Shown here: positions 47,196-56,840 of the stretch, one piece after another
How positions within the stretch are numbered: the first letter of the stretch is position 1
Layout: the number at the start of each line of letters is the position of its first letter
Origin: Thermoflexus hugenholtzii JAD2
GTDB taxonomy: Bacteria > Chloroflexota > Chloroflexia > Chloroflexales > Roseiflexaceae
Length of the DNA stretch: 64,000 bases
Assembly (NCBI GenBank): GCA_945881915.1
Contig: CAMCVW010000014.1
Span: forward strand, 1 to 64,000
Direction: 5' to 3'
Program-made: the position numbers and the translations under genes
The notes under the pieces: generated by a model
Databases searched by the model: none
Seen by the model: the letters and a program-made list of their open reading frames with translations, nothing else
What the model was told of the DNA's origin: nothing

Positions 47196-48260
47196 TTAGA
47201 CGAGAATGCGCCCGCCTCCGATTACCTCGGTATCTGCGTAGAATACCGCAAATTGCCCAGGTGAAATACCGTCTTGGGGTTCTTCGAACGTCAGCGTTGC
47301 TGTCTGTGTACCGGTGACGGTGACACGAGCCGGCAAGGCGGGGGCATGCGAGCGACTTTGGACCAGGCAGGTGAACTCGTTGTCGGGCGGCGTACCACTC
47401 ACATAGACGACGCGATCGACCATGATCGTTGTCTTTTTGAGGTCGGCCTGAGGGCCAACCACAATGGTATTGGATTGTGCATCGATGTGCGTCACAAACA
47501 ACGGTGTGCCGACAGCCAAGCCCAGTCCTTTGCGTTGTCCGACGGTGTACAGCGGGATACCTTGATGGGTCCCCACGGTGGCCCCCTGTTGGTCGACGAT
47601 GTTCCCCGCTGCAAATGCATCGGGACGCTGACTTTTGACGAACGAACGGTAGTCGCGGTCCGGCACAAAGCAGATATCTTGACTTTCGGGGCGTTCGGCA
47701 GTGGCCAATTCGAGCTGACTCGCAAGGGCGCGCACCTCGGGTTTGGTCATCGCGCCGAGGGGGAACATCAGCCGCGACAGCTCCTTCTGGCCTAGCATGT
47801 GCAGCATGTAGGACTGATCTTTGCGCATATCATTGCCGCGTGACATGCGCCACTGCGTGCCATCGAACGTGTTTTGGAGATAGTGCCCGGTGGCCAGTGC
47901 ATCGAAGCCGAGTAATTCTGCACGTTCGAGAAGGACGCGGAACTTGAGGTCGCGGTTGCAGGCCATGCACGGATTGGGCGTCATTCCGTTACTATATTCG
48001 TCGGCGAAGTAGTTGATGACGTGTTTTTTGAAGTCTTTTTGGTAGTTGAAGACATAATAGGGAATGCCCAGCTGGGCACACACGCGTCGCGCACCGGAGA
48101 CCATCTCCATGGAGCAGCAACGGCTTTCGACCATTTTGTCACCGTCGCCCTCCCATAGGTGCATAGTGACGCCGGTGACGTCATGACCGGCATTGTGGAG
48201 CATTGCTGCCACAACAGAACTATCGACACCGCCGCTCATTGCGACCATTACACGCGCCAT
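47196..48260 (-). CDS. mnmA: tRNA-specific 2-thiouridylase MnmA
   Basis: A 354-residue enzyme that thiolates U34 of Lys, Glu and Gln tRNAs. The ATP-pyrophosphatase loop MSGGVDSSV is at the start. The catalytic Cys lies in MTPNPCMACNRDLKF and the second Cys in FTCLVQSRS. FVPDRDYRSFV, PLYTVGQRKGLGLAVG and DGISPGQFAVFY are all typical. AGAGGTC lies before the ATG. It leads the run mnmA-membrane proteins-DUF1385-mutY. Confidence 0.96.
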   Translation of the reverse strand: MARVMVAMSGGVDSSVVAAMLHNAGHDVTGVTMHLWEGDGDKMVESRCCSMEMVSGARRVCAQLGIPYYVFNYQKDFKKHVINYFADEYSNGMTPNPCMACNRDLKFRVLLERAELLGFDALATGHYLQNTFDGTQWRMSRGNDMRKDQSYMLHMLGQKELSRLMFPLGAMTKPEVRALASQLELATAERPESQDICFVPDRDYRSFVKSQRPDAFAAGNIVDQQGATVGTHQGIPLYTVGQRKGLGLAVGTPLFVTHIDAQSNTIVVGPQADLKKTTIMVDRVVYVSGTPPDNEFTCLVQSRSHAPALPARVTVTGTQTATLTFEEPQDGISPGQFAVFYADTEVIGGGRILV

Positions 48261-48726
48261 AACGAGGACCTCTCAAATGAATCTTGTATCTATTATACCC
48301 GGGATAGTTTGTGGCAACGACACGCACAATGACATACTGATGTCTTTTGGTCAGCGTAAAAATCGGACGGGGACGGTACATTCCTCCGATACAGTGCCGG
48401 CGACTGCTCCGCGACGATCCATGGCGGTGCAGTAAAATCGGCGAATGGCAGTGTTTTCGGCTTGGAGATACCAACCGTGCACATGCGCTGAATAATGCAG
48501 CAGCGGTAGGGAGCGCTGATTGTCGTTTTATATGACAAAAAAGGAAACGGGACGGGACAGTGCATTGACATAGTATTCTGCGACTGCGCTGCAATGACAC
48601 AATCGAGCGCAGCGAAAATACCGCCGCTTGAATTTTTTGGGCCACCTTGAGTTACGAATAAGGCAGAATGGTCCAGACTGGCACTGGGTCGAGTTTTTTG
48701 TCCTGACAAAATAGATTGGGCTGTGG
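48261..48726. other. 466-base intergenic region without a recognisable gene
   Basis: It lies between mevalonate kinase and mnmA, both on the minus strand. It contains the mnmA -10 box (48292-48297). Short open frames exist on both strands, but none has a good ribosome site and protein-like composition together. No tRNA, SRP, 6S or tmRNA feature is visible. Confidence 0.6.
48292..48297 (-). promoter_or_regulatory. Candidate mnmA -10 box
   Basis: A perfect TATAAT on the minus strand, 31 bases before the mnmA ATG. No good -35 at the right distance. Confidence 0.45.
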
Positions 48727-49713
48727 TTACCGCGTCGTTGCACTGGCTGGAAGGTACGCTGCAATGGTGGTGGGCATGACGCTGCGCGCGCCGGCTTCGC
48801 GCAAGGCGACCACGACGGCGTCACGACGGGACGGCGCGACGACGGCATATATGATGCCTCCAACCCCAGCGCCACTGATTTTGGTGCCGTACGCACCGGC
48901 GCCATTGGCTGCATCGACGAGCGCATCAATCAACGGGGTCGAGACACCAATGGATTGAAGAAACGATTGATTTTGGCGGGCAGCCATGCCGAGGAGTGCG
49001 GCATCGCCCTGTGTGAGTGCCATTTGGGCCACGGCAGTGGCTGCCCCGATGGCATCGAAGAGGGCGTCGTACTTGGCAGGGTCTGCGTCGCGGCGGGACC
49101 GTACACCCGCGACCGCGAGGTGGGTTGGGCTACGCACGCCGGTATCAGCAATCACTATGGTGAATGCTGCACCGAGGGTCAACGGATCGATCGCGGCTGA
49201 TTGCGGGCTGCCATCAGCAGCCGGTGGGCGTCGACAGAAGCGAATGGGTTGGTCGTAGGCGATGACGGTGTTGTCGATGCCGCTGGGGGTACCGTGCAGA
49301 CGTTGTTCGCTCCGGAAGACCATGGCGGCCAATTGGTCGGTCGTCTGCATGTGTTTGAACCAGAGCGCACAGGCGCGTACCATAGCAGTCGCGACGGCAG
49401 CGCCACTACCCATGCCACTGGCGATGGGGATGTCGGATTCGACGGTGATGATGATATCGGGATTGGCGATATGCCAGGCCTTGAGTATATCGTCGACGAG
49501 TTCGAGGAGCGGGTCTTGATCGCTGCCATAATGCGCGCTGCGATGCACGTCGGGCATGTGCAGTTGGCAACCAGAGCCGGACTGGCCGGCGGTTATCTGC
49601 ACGCTGGCCCGAACGTCTGGTAGCGGTACCGCAAGTGCGGGGCGGTTATAGACGACTGCGTGTTCGCCGGCGAGGATGAGTTTGGCGGAGGCGTGTGCCT
49701 GAATAGTGCGCAT
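48727..49713 (-). CDS. mvk: Mevalonate kinase (GHMP family)
   Basis: A 328-residue kinase that phosphorylates mevalonate in isoprenoid synthesis. It starts AHASAKLILAGEHAVVYNRPALAVP, the mevalonate-kinase form of motif 1. The ATP loop is IASGMGSGAAVATAMVRA (usually GSSAA), followed by GTPSGIDNTV and the C-terminal KISGAGVGGIIYAVV. The ATG at 49713 has CAGGT just upstream; an ATG at 49725 is the alternative. No other mevalonate-pathway gene is in the window. The pathway is known in some Chloroflexota such as Roseiflexus. Confidence 0.87.
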   Translation of the reverse strand: MRTIQAHASAKLILAGEHAVVYNRPALAVPLPDVRASVQITAGQSGSGCQLHMPDVHRSAHYGSDQDPLLELVDDILKAWHIANPDIIITVESDIPIASGMGSGAAVATAMVRACALWFKHMQTTDQLAAMVFRSEQRLHGTPSGIDNTVIAYDQPIRFCRRPPAADGSPQSAAIDPLTLGAAFTIVIADTGVRSPTHLAVAGVRSRRDADPAKYDALFDAIGAATAVAQMALTQGDAALLGMAARQNQSFLQSIGVSTPLIDALVDAANGAGAYGTKISGAGVGGIIYAVVAPSRRDAVVVALREAGARSVMPTTIAAYLPASATTR

Positions 49714-49769
49714 GCTGACCTGCATTGAATGCGACGCGACGAATCAGCGCCGCCGGCGGGTGGATGGTA

Positions 49770-51308
49770 TTATTCCCACTCGATGGTCGCTGGTGGCTTG
49801 GACGAAATGTCGTAGACCACGCGGTTGACGCCGGCGACTTCGTTGACGATGCGATTGCTGACCTTGGCCAAGAATTCATAGGGCAGGTGCGCCCAATCGG
49901 CAGTCATGTAATCTTCGGTGGTGATGGCCCGTAGGGCAATTACATCGGCGTAGGTACGGCCGTCACCCATCACTCCCACGCTCTGGACGGGGAGCAGAAC
50001 CGCAAACGCTTGTTGGGTGCTGCGATAGAGGCCGGCAGCGCGGAGTTCGCTGATGAAGATATAGTCGGCTTCGCGCAGGATGTCAGCCCGAGCTTGACTT
50101 ACGGCGCCGAGGATGCGCACGGCCAAGCCGGGACCAGGGAATGGATGCCGCCATACCCAGTCTTCGGCGAGGCCTAATTCCATGCCGGCGGCGCGGACTT
50201 CGTCTTTGAACAGGTAGCGCAATGGCTCGACGAGCGTCAGCTTCATATCGGCAGGCAGACCACCCACATTGTGGTGTGTTTTGATGGTGACGCCTTTTTG
50301 GCGGTCTGGCGCTTTTGATTCGATGACATCGGGGTAGAGGGTCCCTTGGGCGAGGAACGTCGCGCCGTCGATTTTGTTGGCTTCGCGTTCAAAGACGCGC
50401 ACGAACTTTTCGCCGATGATTTTGCGTTTGTGCTCGGGATCACTGACGTCGGCCAGTGCGCCGAGGAATTCTGCGCTGGCATCGACGTGGATGAGTTTGA
50501 TGCCCATCTGATCGCGGAACGTGTGAACGACTTGATCGGCTTCGTTGAGGCGCAGGAGGCCATTATCCACAAAAACACAGGTCAGATTTTCGCCGATAGC
50601 ACGATGGATGAGCAGGGCTGCGACTGCCGAATCTACCCCACCAGACAAGCCGCAGATGACTTTGCCGTCGCCGACTTGGGCTTTGATGCGGGCAATCGAT
50701 TCGGTGACGAACGACGAGGCCCGCCAGCTCGGGGTGGCGTTGCAGATATCGAGAGCGAAGTGACGCAACACATCACGGCCGTTGGGCGTGTGTACGACCT
50801 CGGGGTGGAATTGGATGCCATACCAACGGCGTGACGCCGATGCCATCGCGGCAAATGGGGTACTGGCATTGCTGGCCAAGGGGACAAACCCATCAGGGAT
50901 GGACTCGATGTGATCCCCGTGGCTCATCCAGACTTGTTGCGTCGCACTCATGCCGGCAAACAATGGGTGTTCGGTGTGGAGGTCAATGGTTGCATTGCCG
51001 TACTCACGCTGGGATGCCCGGACGACTGTGCCGCCGAGGGCGTAGCTTTGTAATTGCATGCCGTAACAGATGCCCAAAACAGGTACTGGGCTATCGATGA
51101 GCCAGGTCGGCAGTGCTGGTGCGCCGTCGTCGTAGACACTGGCGGGGCCGCCCGAGAGCACGATGCCGATGACGTCGTGTTTGAAGATTTCGCTTTGCGG
51201 AGCGTCGAATGGGATAAGCTCGGAATAGATACCTAATTCGCGCAGACGCCGGACGATGAGTTGGGCTGTTTGTGATCCAAAATCAAGGACCGGTATCATG
51301 TGCGTCAT
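49770..51308 (-). CDS. guaA: GMP synthase (glutamine-hydrolysing)
   Basis: A 512-residue enzyme that aminates XMP to GMP. The N-terminal glutaminase has [15 protein letters not shown], Cys in [12 protein letters not shown] and His-Glu in [11 protein letters not shown]. The ATP-pyrophosphatase has [15 protein letters not shown]. The dimerisation domain has [14 protein letters not shown] and ends PPATIEWE, as usual. An extended -10 promoter lies 37 bases upstream; no purine riboswitch is visible. Confidence 0.97.
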   Translation of the reverse strand: MTHMIPVLDFGSQTAQLIVRRLRELGIYSELIPFDAPQSEIFKHDVIGIVLSGGPASVYDDGAPALPTWLIDSPVPVLGICYGMQLQSYALGGTVVRASQREYGNATIDLHTEHPLFAGMSATQQVWMSHGDHIESIPDGFVPLASNASTPFAAMASASRRWYGIQFHPEVVHTPNGRDVLRHFALDICNATPSWRASSFVTESIARIKAQVGDGKVICGLSGGVDSAVAALLIHRAIGENLTCVFVDNGLLRLNEADQVVHTFRDQMGIKLIHVDASAEFLGALADVSDPEHKRKIIGEKFVRVFEREANKIDGATFLAQGTLYPDVIESKAPDRQKGVTIKTHHNVGGLPADMKLTLVEPLRYLFKDEVRAAGMELGLAEDWVWRHPFPGPGLAVRILGAVSQARADILREADYIFISELRAAGLYRSTQQAFAVLLPVQSVGVMGDGRTYADVIALRAITTEDYMTADWAHLPYEFLAKVSNRIVNEVAGVNRVVYDISSKPPATIEWE

Positions 51309-51344
51309 GGTAATATCCCATCAGGCGAGATCGCCGTTGCGGTA

Positions 51345-51353
51345 ATTATACCA
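51345..51353 (-). promoter_or_regulatory. Extended -10 promoter of guaA
   Basis: The minus strand reads TGGTATAAT. A small palindrome GGCGA-TC-TCGCC lies between it and the ATG. Confidence 0.55.
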
Positions 51354-51390
51354 ACTGCACACTGCGAGCGAGAGACGGATTCGAGGGGTT

Positions 51391-51918
51391 ATGCGTGTCA
51401 GCGAAGTCTATTTGGTCCGTCATGCAACAGCAGAACCCGCCAGCCCGCTGCAGAACGATGCACAGCGCAATCTGACGGCGCAAGGAATTGCTGAGGCGCT
51501 GCAGTGTGCCGAATGCTTACAGGTGTTGGGAGTTGTGATAGACAGCATTCGATGCAGTCCACTGATCCGTGCTCAGCAAACCGCGGAATTGATTGCGCAT
51601 CAGTATGCGCTACCGGTTGTGGTGGACCAGCGTTTAGCGCCGGGGTTTGATTACTCGGTGGTACAAAATTTCGCAGCGACACGCAGTGAGCGGGCTATTC
51701 TTTTGGTCGCACACCAGCCAGACCTGCAGTGGATTGTCTGGTCGGCTACCGCAACACAACAAGAACTAGCCTGCGCGAGTATCGTGCGACTCGAACCGGC
51801 CTCGCCACGCTGGCGATTGGCATTTTATGCAGATCCGCCGGTACAACGCATGGTAGTGGCGACGCCGGATGACCCATGGACGCAGGTGACGGTATCAGGG
51901 AAGCCACTGAACGGGTGA
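51391..51918 (+). CDS. sixA: SixA-type phosphohistidine phosphatase
   Basis: A 175-residue histidine-phosphatase-fold protein. The catalytic motif is VYLVRHATAEP near the start, SPLIRAQQTAELIA carries a conserved Arg, and the second catalytic His is in LLVAHQPDLQW. SixA dephosphorylates His-phosphorylated signalling proteins in E. coli; the partner here is unknown. Its last 24 bases overlap the 3-prime end of the convergent lipoprotein gene. Confidence 0.85.
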   Translation: MRVSEVYLVRHATAEPASPLQNDAQRNLTAQGIAEALQCAECLQVLGVVIDSIRCSPLIRAQQTAELIAHQYALPVVVDQRLAPGFDYSVVQNFAATRSERAILLVAHQPDLQWIVWSATATQQELACASIVRLEPASPRWRLAFYADPPVQRMVVATPDDPWTQVTVSGKPLNG

Positions 51919-53211
51919 TGCGGAGTCGATCGGAGTGCTGATTTTGGTGGAGGGCATGCCACCAATGGGCCAGAGCCAGAGGTCTCCTGGCTCACCGGTA
52001 TGTCCATACTCCTCGTTTGGAGTGATTCCGGGCTGCCAATCGGGAGGCATGACGACGATACGATCGTTGCTGCCGGGATGAGACGCGCTGAATTGGCCAC
52101 GGACGAGTGACTCGCCGACGGGAATGCCCAATGCGCTGAACGTCCCATCGGGCAGATAGATGTCACGTGTCCCGGTGAGGGTGAATACGGCTGTTTGCCA
52201 GACATCCCAACCGACCACACCACGGGCATTTCCGGTGTTTTGGGTAGTCAAGATATACGAAGCGCCATCGTTGGTTCGGCTCAGGGAGCGATTCCAACCT
52301 GCAGAAGTGCCCAGGAGTTGACTGGTACCGGCAGATGCATCGACCAAGGTGAGCAGGTTGACGTCTGTTTCGACCCGATTGCCGACGAACACACTGACGA
52401 AGAGATTTTTGCTGTCTGCCGTCCAGAATGGCTGGTAGACAACGAGGCCTTGGCCGGCTTGGCCGGGTTCTGCGCCGCTGGCTGTGACCGGGTCCCACCC
52501 GTTTTCACCGGCCATATTGATGAGATGAATGGCGTTCCCAGCGGTGTTGCCTGGATCGGCAGCTGATGTGTCGCTCCGTGATGGACGCGTGGCATACGCA
52601 ATACGTTTGCCATCGGGTGATACGACCGGGTCACAGCCTTCGCCTATGGGATATTCTTTGCGATCGTTCAGCGAGCGCCGGACAATCGTGGCGGTTCGAC
52701 AAAACGCAGCCCACTCTAGCCACGATGTTTGTTGGGCACTGTCGCTGTCACTAGCGGCATAGACATAGCCGCTGCTGTCGGGCAGCCAATGGAGCGATGC
52801 GAGTGAGCGTGGGTCATCGGTGTGTTGTTGGGCATCGGAGCCATCGCGGCGAACGGTCCAGAGTTCCCCCGCCGCTCCACTGCCTCTGATGGCAGCGATG
52901 ACCATGCCATCGGGAGCTGCCGCAAATGCGGATACCCCAGCCAGGATGGTACGGCGACGAGAGTCCGTGACTGCAATCCCAACCAAATCGCCTGCGCTGA
53001 GCACGAGCAGTTCGCCGCCTGTGGGCACTGCTTGCAGCACTGCAGGAGTCGGCACAGGAGTGGGAATCGGAATCGTGCTGGGCTCGATGTCGGGCGCAGG
53101 GATGGGTGTATCGGACAATCCCGAACGGGTCGGTTGCGTTGCTGGGATGGTGGGGAGTGTACTACAGGCAGCTAGTACAGCGCATACCCACATGGTGATG
53201 ATATGACGCAT
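51895..53211 (-). CDS. Lipoprotein with WD40/TolB-like propeller
   Basis: A 438-residue protein with a lipoprotein signal (WVCAVLAAC, lipobox LAAC, Cys 16). A Pro/Thr-rich linker follows (about 20-62). The beta-propeller-like domain has repeats such as FAAAPDGMVIAAI, LHWLPDSSGYVYAAS, PVVSPDGKRIAYA and FWTADSKNLFVSV. It is anchored outside the membrane. It starts on the stop codon of an ABC permease gene (TAATG), so it is likely part of that transport system. The role is not defined; no enzyme motif is seen. Confidence 0.87.
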   Translation of the reverse strand: MRHIITMWVCAVLAACSTLPTIPATQPTRSGLSDTPIPAPDIEPSTIPIPTPVPTPAVLQAVPTGGELLVLSAGDLVGIAVTDSRRRTILAGVSAFAAAPDGMVIAAIRGSGAAGELWTVRRDGSDAQQHTDDPRSLASLHWLPDSSGYVYAASDSDSAQQTSWLEWAAFCRTATIVRRSLNDRKEYPIGEGCDPVVSPDGKRIAYATRPSRSDTSAADPGNTAGNAIHLINMAGENGWDPVTASGAEPGQAGQGLVVYQPFWTADSKNLFVSVFVGNRVETDVNLLTLVDASAGTSQLLGTSAGWNRSLSRTNDGASYILTTQNTGNARGVVGWDVWQTAVFTLTGTRDIYLPDGTFSALGIPVGESLVRGQFSASHPGSNDRIVVMPPDWQPGITPNEEYGHTGEPGDLWLWPIGGMPSTKISTPIDSASPVQWLP

Positions 53212-54071
53212 TAGGATGTTCCTTTACCAGAGTCAGGGGTCAATCGACGAATGCTCAGAACCACCGCAGTGCAACTCCAAAACCACGACACCGCCATCGT
53301 GAGGAGCCACATGGCGGGACCGACAAAGGTACTCCCGTTGATGATGTAGGCTTCGCTCCATATGGATGCGGTGCGCAGGGATTCTTGGGTAAAGATAATC
53401 GATGCATAGGGATGAATTGCCAACATAATGTGCATCCAAGTATTGGTGTTTTCTGCAAAGATCGCCGGCAGGAGTGTCGGCAGCACCAAGACGAGGATAG
53501 GCAATACCAGGAGCATGCTGAGGATGGTCGCGAACGCATACCCCGTCGCCGTAATGGCGGTTTGGGTGCGGGTGGACCAATAGACACCGATGCAGGTATA
53601 GAGCAAGGCGCTCGACATAATGATGATGTATTGAATGGCGAGCTCGCCGATATCGACCCCACCGATGAGAAACGTGATGGCCATGAGTGGGGTAAGTGCA
53701 GTCACAAACAAGAGGCAGTACGCCATGGTGGCTGCGACTTTGCCGAGAACGATGTCGATGGGGCGCATCTGGGTGAGCAAAATAAGATCAAAGGTCTGAC
53801 GCTCGCGTTCACCAGCGATGCTCCCCGCTGCCATCATTGGTGCAATGACATTGACGGCGATGAGTGCGGTGAAGACGAGTGCCAAAAAAACCGTGTGGCC
53901 TGACGTTCCATTGAAACTCGATTGCCCGTCCATCGAAGCATAATCGGCACTATACAGGAGCATCGATATGGTCGTCACCAGGAGCAATGCCCCGCACAGC
54001 AACCAGTAGGAGCGCGGCGTACGGAGCCGACCACGGAGTTCGCGCAACAAAATCGGGTTGAGGTTATGCAT
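53211..54071 (-). CDS. ABC transporter permease (ABC-2 type)
   Basis: A 286-residue membrane protein with six predicted helices. It starts NLNPILLRELRGRLRTPRSYWLL and has AAGSIAGERERQTFDLILLT, the typical ABC-2 permease motif of exporters. The ATG at 54071 overlaps the ATPase gene by 8 bases. Substrate unknown; with the ATPase and the lipoprotein it forms a three-gene unit. Confidence 0.88.
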   Translation of the reverse strand: MHNLNPILLRELRGRLRTPRSYWLLCGALLLVTTISMLLYSADYASMDGQSSFNGTSGHTVFLALVFTALIAVNVIAPMMAAGSIAGERERQTFDLILLTQMRPIDIVLGKVAATMAYCLLFVTALTPLMAITFLIGGVDIGELAIQYIIIMSSALLYTCIGVYWSTRTQTAITATGYAFATILSMLLVLPILVLVLPTLLPAIFAENTNTWMHIMLAIHPYASIIFTQESLRTASIWSEAYIINGSTFVGPAMWLLTMAVSWFWSCTAVVLSIRRLTPDSGKGTS

Positions 54072-55011
54072 GGGGGACCTCCTGCGCCTGCTGAGCAGCA
54101 CTCGTCATCTGGAGGAATGCCTGCTCGAGGGCTGATTCTGCTGCAGCGAAGGCATGCACGGTGATGCCGGCCTGAATGAGTGCATAGAGCAGTGCAGCCC
54201 GGTCTGCAGGTGCATTGCTGCCGTGCAACGTGTAGGTGCATGCGTCGTCTGGGGACTGCTGGGACGTATACCCGTGGGTAGCAACGATAGCTGCGAAGGC
54301 AGGAACTTCATCAAGGACGCTGACCTGGATGGTTTGTTGGCGAGTTGCATTGGTGAGGTTCGCCAACGTATCGTAGGCGATGGTTTTGCCGTGCTCGAGA
54401 ATCAGCATGTGGGTACACAAATCAGCCAAATCGGACAAAATGTGTGAGCTAATGAGGATGGTTTTGCCGTGTTGATGGAGTTCATGGAGCAGGCTCCGTA
54501 GCTCGATGCGCGCACGTGGGTCGAGTCCGCTGGCTGGCTCGTCGAGGACGAGTATGGCTGGATCGTGAAGCAGCGCGCGGCCCAGACTGAGGCGTTGAGC
54601 CATCCCACGCGACAAGCTCATGACTGCTGTCTGCGCGGCGTCAATCAATCCGACACGGCCGAGTATTGCGGGTATCGTAATTGCACGTGCGGCGCGGGGC
54701 ATACGCCCACAACGTGCATAGAAGTCGAGGTATTCGGTAGCAGTCATCGACTCGTAGACGCCAAACGTGTCGGGCATATAGCCGATGAGGTTGCGCACCG
54801 CAGCGGGCTGTTCATTGACCGAATGACCTGCCACGATTACATCGCCGCTGGTTGGTGGAATCAGCGTCGTCAGCAGGCGCAATGCGGTGGTTTTGCCAGA
54901 CCCGTTGGGGCCGATGAGCCCTACCGTTGCACCGACAGGAATGACGCAAGACAGGGAATCGAGTGCCTGGGTCGTACCATATGACTTACTGACAGAACGG
55001 AATTCGATCAA
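54064..55011 (-). CDS. ABC transporter ATP-binding protein
   Basis: A 315-residue ATPase of the exporter (CcmA/NatA) type. The Walker A is GLIGPNGSGKTTALRLL and the signature motif is LSRGMAQRLSLGRALLHDP. The Walker B is ILVLDEPASGLDP and the switch His is in ILISSHILSDL. A C-terminal domain of about 100 residues follows. The start is taken as TTG at 55011 (MIEFRSVSKSYG) with GAGGG upstream; GTG at 55041 is an alternative without a ribosome site. Confidence 0.9.
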   Translation of the reverse strand: MIEFRSVSKSYGTTQALDSLSCVIPVGATVGLIGPNGSGKTTALRLLTTLIPPTSGDVIVAGHSVNEQPAAVRNLIGYMPDTFGVYESMTATEYLDFYARCGRMPRAARAITIPAILGRVGLIDAAQTAVMSLSRGMAQRLSLGRALLHDPAILVLDEPASGLDPRARIELRSLLHELHQHGKTILISSHILSDLADLCTHMLILEHGKTIAYDTLANLTNATRQQTIQVSVLDEVPAFAAIVATHGYTSQQSPDDACTYTLHGSNAPADRAALLYALIQAGITVHAFAAAESALEQAFLQMTSAAQQAQEVPHA

Positions 55012-55062
55012 GGGACCCTCGATTCTGTGCAGGATGCACACGCGACTGTTCGATCGCGTCTA

Positions 55063-55692
55063 CTACGCCTGCACTGTTGTGTCGGTGTGTGACATGACAT
55101 ACACACCGAGATCACAAATGCCACTCAAAATCGTGCTACTGCGCTCAATATGAAAAAATGGCTCCATCAAACGTTGATAGTGCGCCACCGTACGGATGTT
55201 GTCGCCACGGTCGAGCCAGTGCATTGCACGTCCGGGCAGGTTGAGTGGGTTTTGTGTGGGAATGTCTTCGAGCATCAATAGTGTGCTTTTTGAGCGCATC
55301 ATTCGATGTAATTCACGCACACACGCGACGACGGTATCGTCATTGAGATGGTGGAAAACGCCCATAATGAGCGCTGCGTCGAAGGTATCGCTGGCAAAGC
55401 CGACCGCAGTGCCATTCATCACACCCAGTTTGTGTGGGGCTGTCCGACGCGCGTGTTTGACGTAGTGTGGTGCAATGTCGAAGCCATAGTAGCGATCGGC
55501 AGGGAAGCAACGTGCGAATTGACCAGTCCCGCAACCGAAATCCAAAAACTTACGATTCTGATTGCCACCCAGCGGGTTGAGCTCACGTTCGATGACGCGA
55601 TAATCAGCGACAAAGCCGAATTCAGCGATCGAACGGAAGACATCCCACACCGCCGGCTGGCGTGCAATGGAATCAAGAACTTGCTGTAGCAT
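55063..55692 (-). CDS. Class I SAM-dependent methyltransferase
   Basis: A 209-residue methyltransferase. SAM motif I is LDFGCGTGQFARCF near residue 50, followed by YYGFDIAPHYVKHA and FDAALIMGVFHHL. Substrate unknown. Its start overlaps the preceding methyltransferase by 20 bases. It may act with that gene on a lipid or glycan. Confidence 0.85.
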   Translation of the reverse strand: MLQQVLDSIARQPAVWDVFRSIAEFGFVADYRVIERELNPLGGNQNRKFLDFGCGTGQFARCFPADRYYGFDIAPHYVKHARRTAPHKLGVMNGTAVGFASDTFDAALIMGVFHHLNDDTVVACVRELHRMMRSKSTLLMLEDIPTQNPLNLPGRAMHWLDRGDNIRTVAHYQRLMEPFFHIERSSTILSGICDLGVYVMSHTDTTVQA

Positions 55693-56446
55693 CGGGCACT
55701 CCGTCTTGAAATGGCGCCAGCGGACGTTGCGCCAAGCAAATCAATGATACCCCATAGGGCATGTGCACGCCAACCGAGAGTAACCATGCTTCAAGTCTGA
55801 GTGCCATACTGCCGACGAGGGCAGTCGTATGTGATGGTGTGGTTAAATCTGAGCGTTTGCCTGAGTGTCCACTACCGCGCTCACTCATGCGCTGTAGAAC
55901 TGCGACGGGGAACAATATCGTATTGGCAAAACTGAGTCGCGTGACGAGTAATCCCGCTTGCGTGCAGAGTGCTTCGACTTGTGCCCGTGAGTATCGACGG
56001 GCTGTATGCACCCGTTCATCGTGATACCCACGCAGCCAATCATTGGCGGGGACGCGCAACAAAAAATAGCCGCCCGGCTTGAGGATGCGCGCACATTCAC
56101 GCACGGCTGCAGCGTCATCACGCACAGCACGGTGGTAGATGACGTCGAAGCTGGTTACCAAATCGGCACTCGCAGTGGCGATTGGAATTTCGTCGATGCT
56201 TGCTTGGCACACCGCAGTTCTGCAAGATTGGGCATACGCCAGAGCCTCTGGACTCATATCGAATCCGACTGCAGTGCCATAGTTCCCCAGCCAGACGAGA
56301 TTGCCTCCTGTGCCACAACCGGCGTCAATGATGGTGTGTGGAGCGGGTATCTGTGCGATAAATGTTGCAGCTATCTGACGCATGCCGACATACCACCAAT
56401 GATGCCGTTCGACCTGTGCCATCGTATCGTATTCGTGCCGTTCCAT
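55673..56446 (-). CDS. Class I SAM-dependent methyltransferase
   Basis: A 257-residue methyltransferase of the Methyltransf_11/25 type. It begins with a RHHWWYVGMRQIAATFI segment common in such enzymes near glycan or polyprenol genes. SAM motif I is IIDAGCGTGGNL, and RILKPGGYFLLRVPAND is the post-motif. A C-terminal hydrophobic part suggests membrane contact. It forms a pair with the next methyltransferase. Confidence 0.85.
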   Translation of the reverse strand: MERHEYDTMAQVERHHWWYVGMRQIAATFIAQIPAPHTIIDAGCGTGGNLVWLGNYGTAVGFDMSPEALAYAQSCRTAVCQASIDEIPIATASADLVTSFDVIYHRAVRDDAAAVRECARILKPGGYFLLRVPANDWLRGYHDERVHTARRYSRAQVEALCTQAGLLVTRLSFANTILFPVAVLQRMSERGSGHSGKRSDLTTPSHTTALVGSMALRLEAWLLSVGVHMPYGVSLICLAQRPLAPFQDGVPDATASS

Positions 56447-56553
56447 GAGGCTCCCTTGAACAATGATTGACGGATGTCAGATTACCACATAGACTAGAGA
56501 GACCCGTTGTTGATTGATTCGATTGAATATTCGGGTAACAGAGGAGGTTGCTG

Positions 56554-56838
56554 GTGCGTATTTCTTCCACCAAAATCACCCATTACGCGGAACACCTCGT
56601 AGATGTTTTGGCCGATACTGACGGTATTTTGTTCGAGTGTGACGATGCAGATTTGCGTGTCGCCATCGTCGACATCATGACTGACGAATTGATGCAAGAA
56701 GAACGCCTCGACAGCGAGTTGCATGAATTGCTCCATTCGAAGTTGCGCTACGAGATATCTATGGGACGCGTCAACTACGACGAATTGTTCCGTAAAGCTA
56801 AAAATCAAGAAGTGCGTAAGCGCGGAATCATCATCTGA
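56554..56838 (+). CDS. DUF507 family protein
   Basis: A 94-residue protein. It starts RISSTKITHYAEHLVDVL and has HELLHSKLRYEISMGRVNYDELFRKAK, matching DUF507. Function unknown. The GTG at 56554 is chosen because AGAGGAGG is 6 bases upstream and the family begins at MR(I/L)S; a TTG at 56548 would fall too close to the ribosome site. Confidence 0.86.
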   Translation: MRISSTKITHYAEHLVDVLADTDGILFECDDADLRVAIVDIMTDELMQEERLDSELHELLHSKLRYEISMGRVNYDELFRKAKNQEVRKRGIII

Positions 56839-56840
56839 GC

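Noticed and set aside
48261-48726. Possible small RNA or degraded gene
   Set aside because: No conserved RNA motif and no open frame with a ribosome site; kept only as an unexplained intergenic region.
51309-51390. Possible purine riboswitch before guaA
   Set aside because: The leader is only about 30 bases after the -10, too short for a riboswitch.
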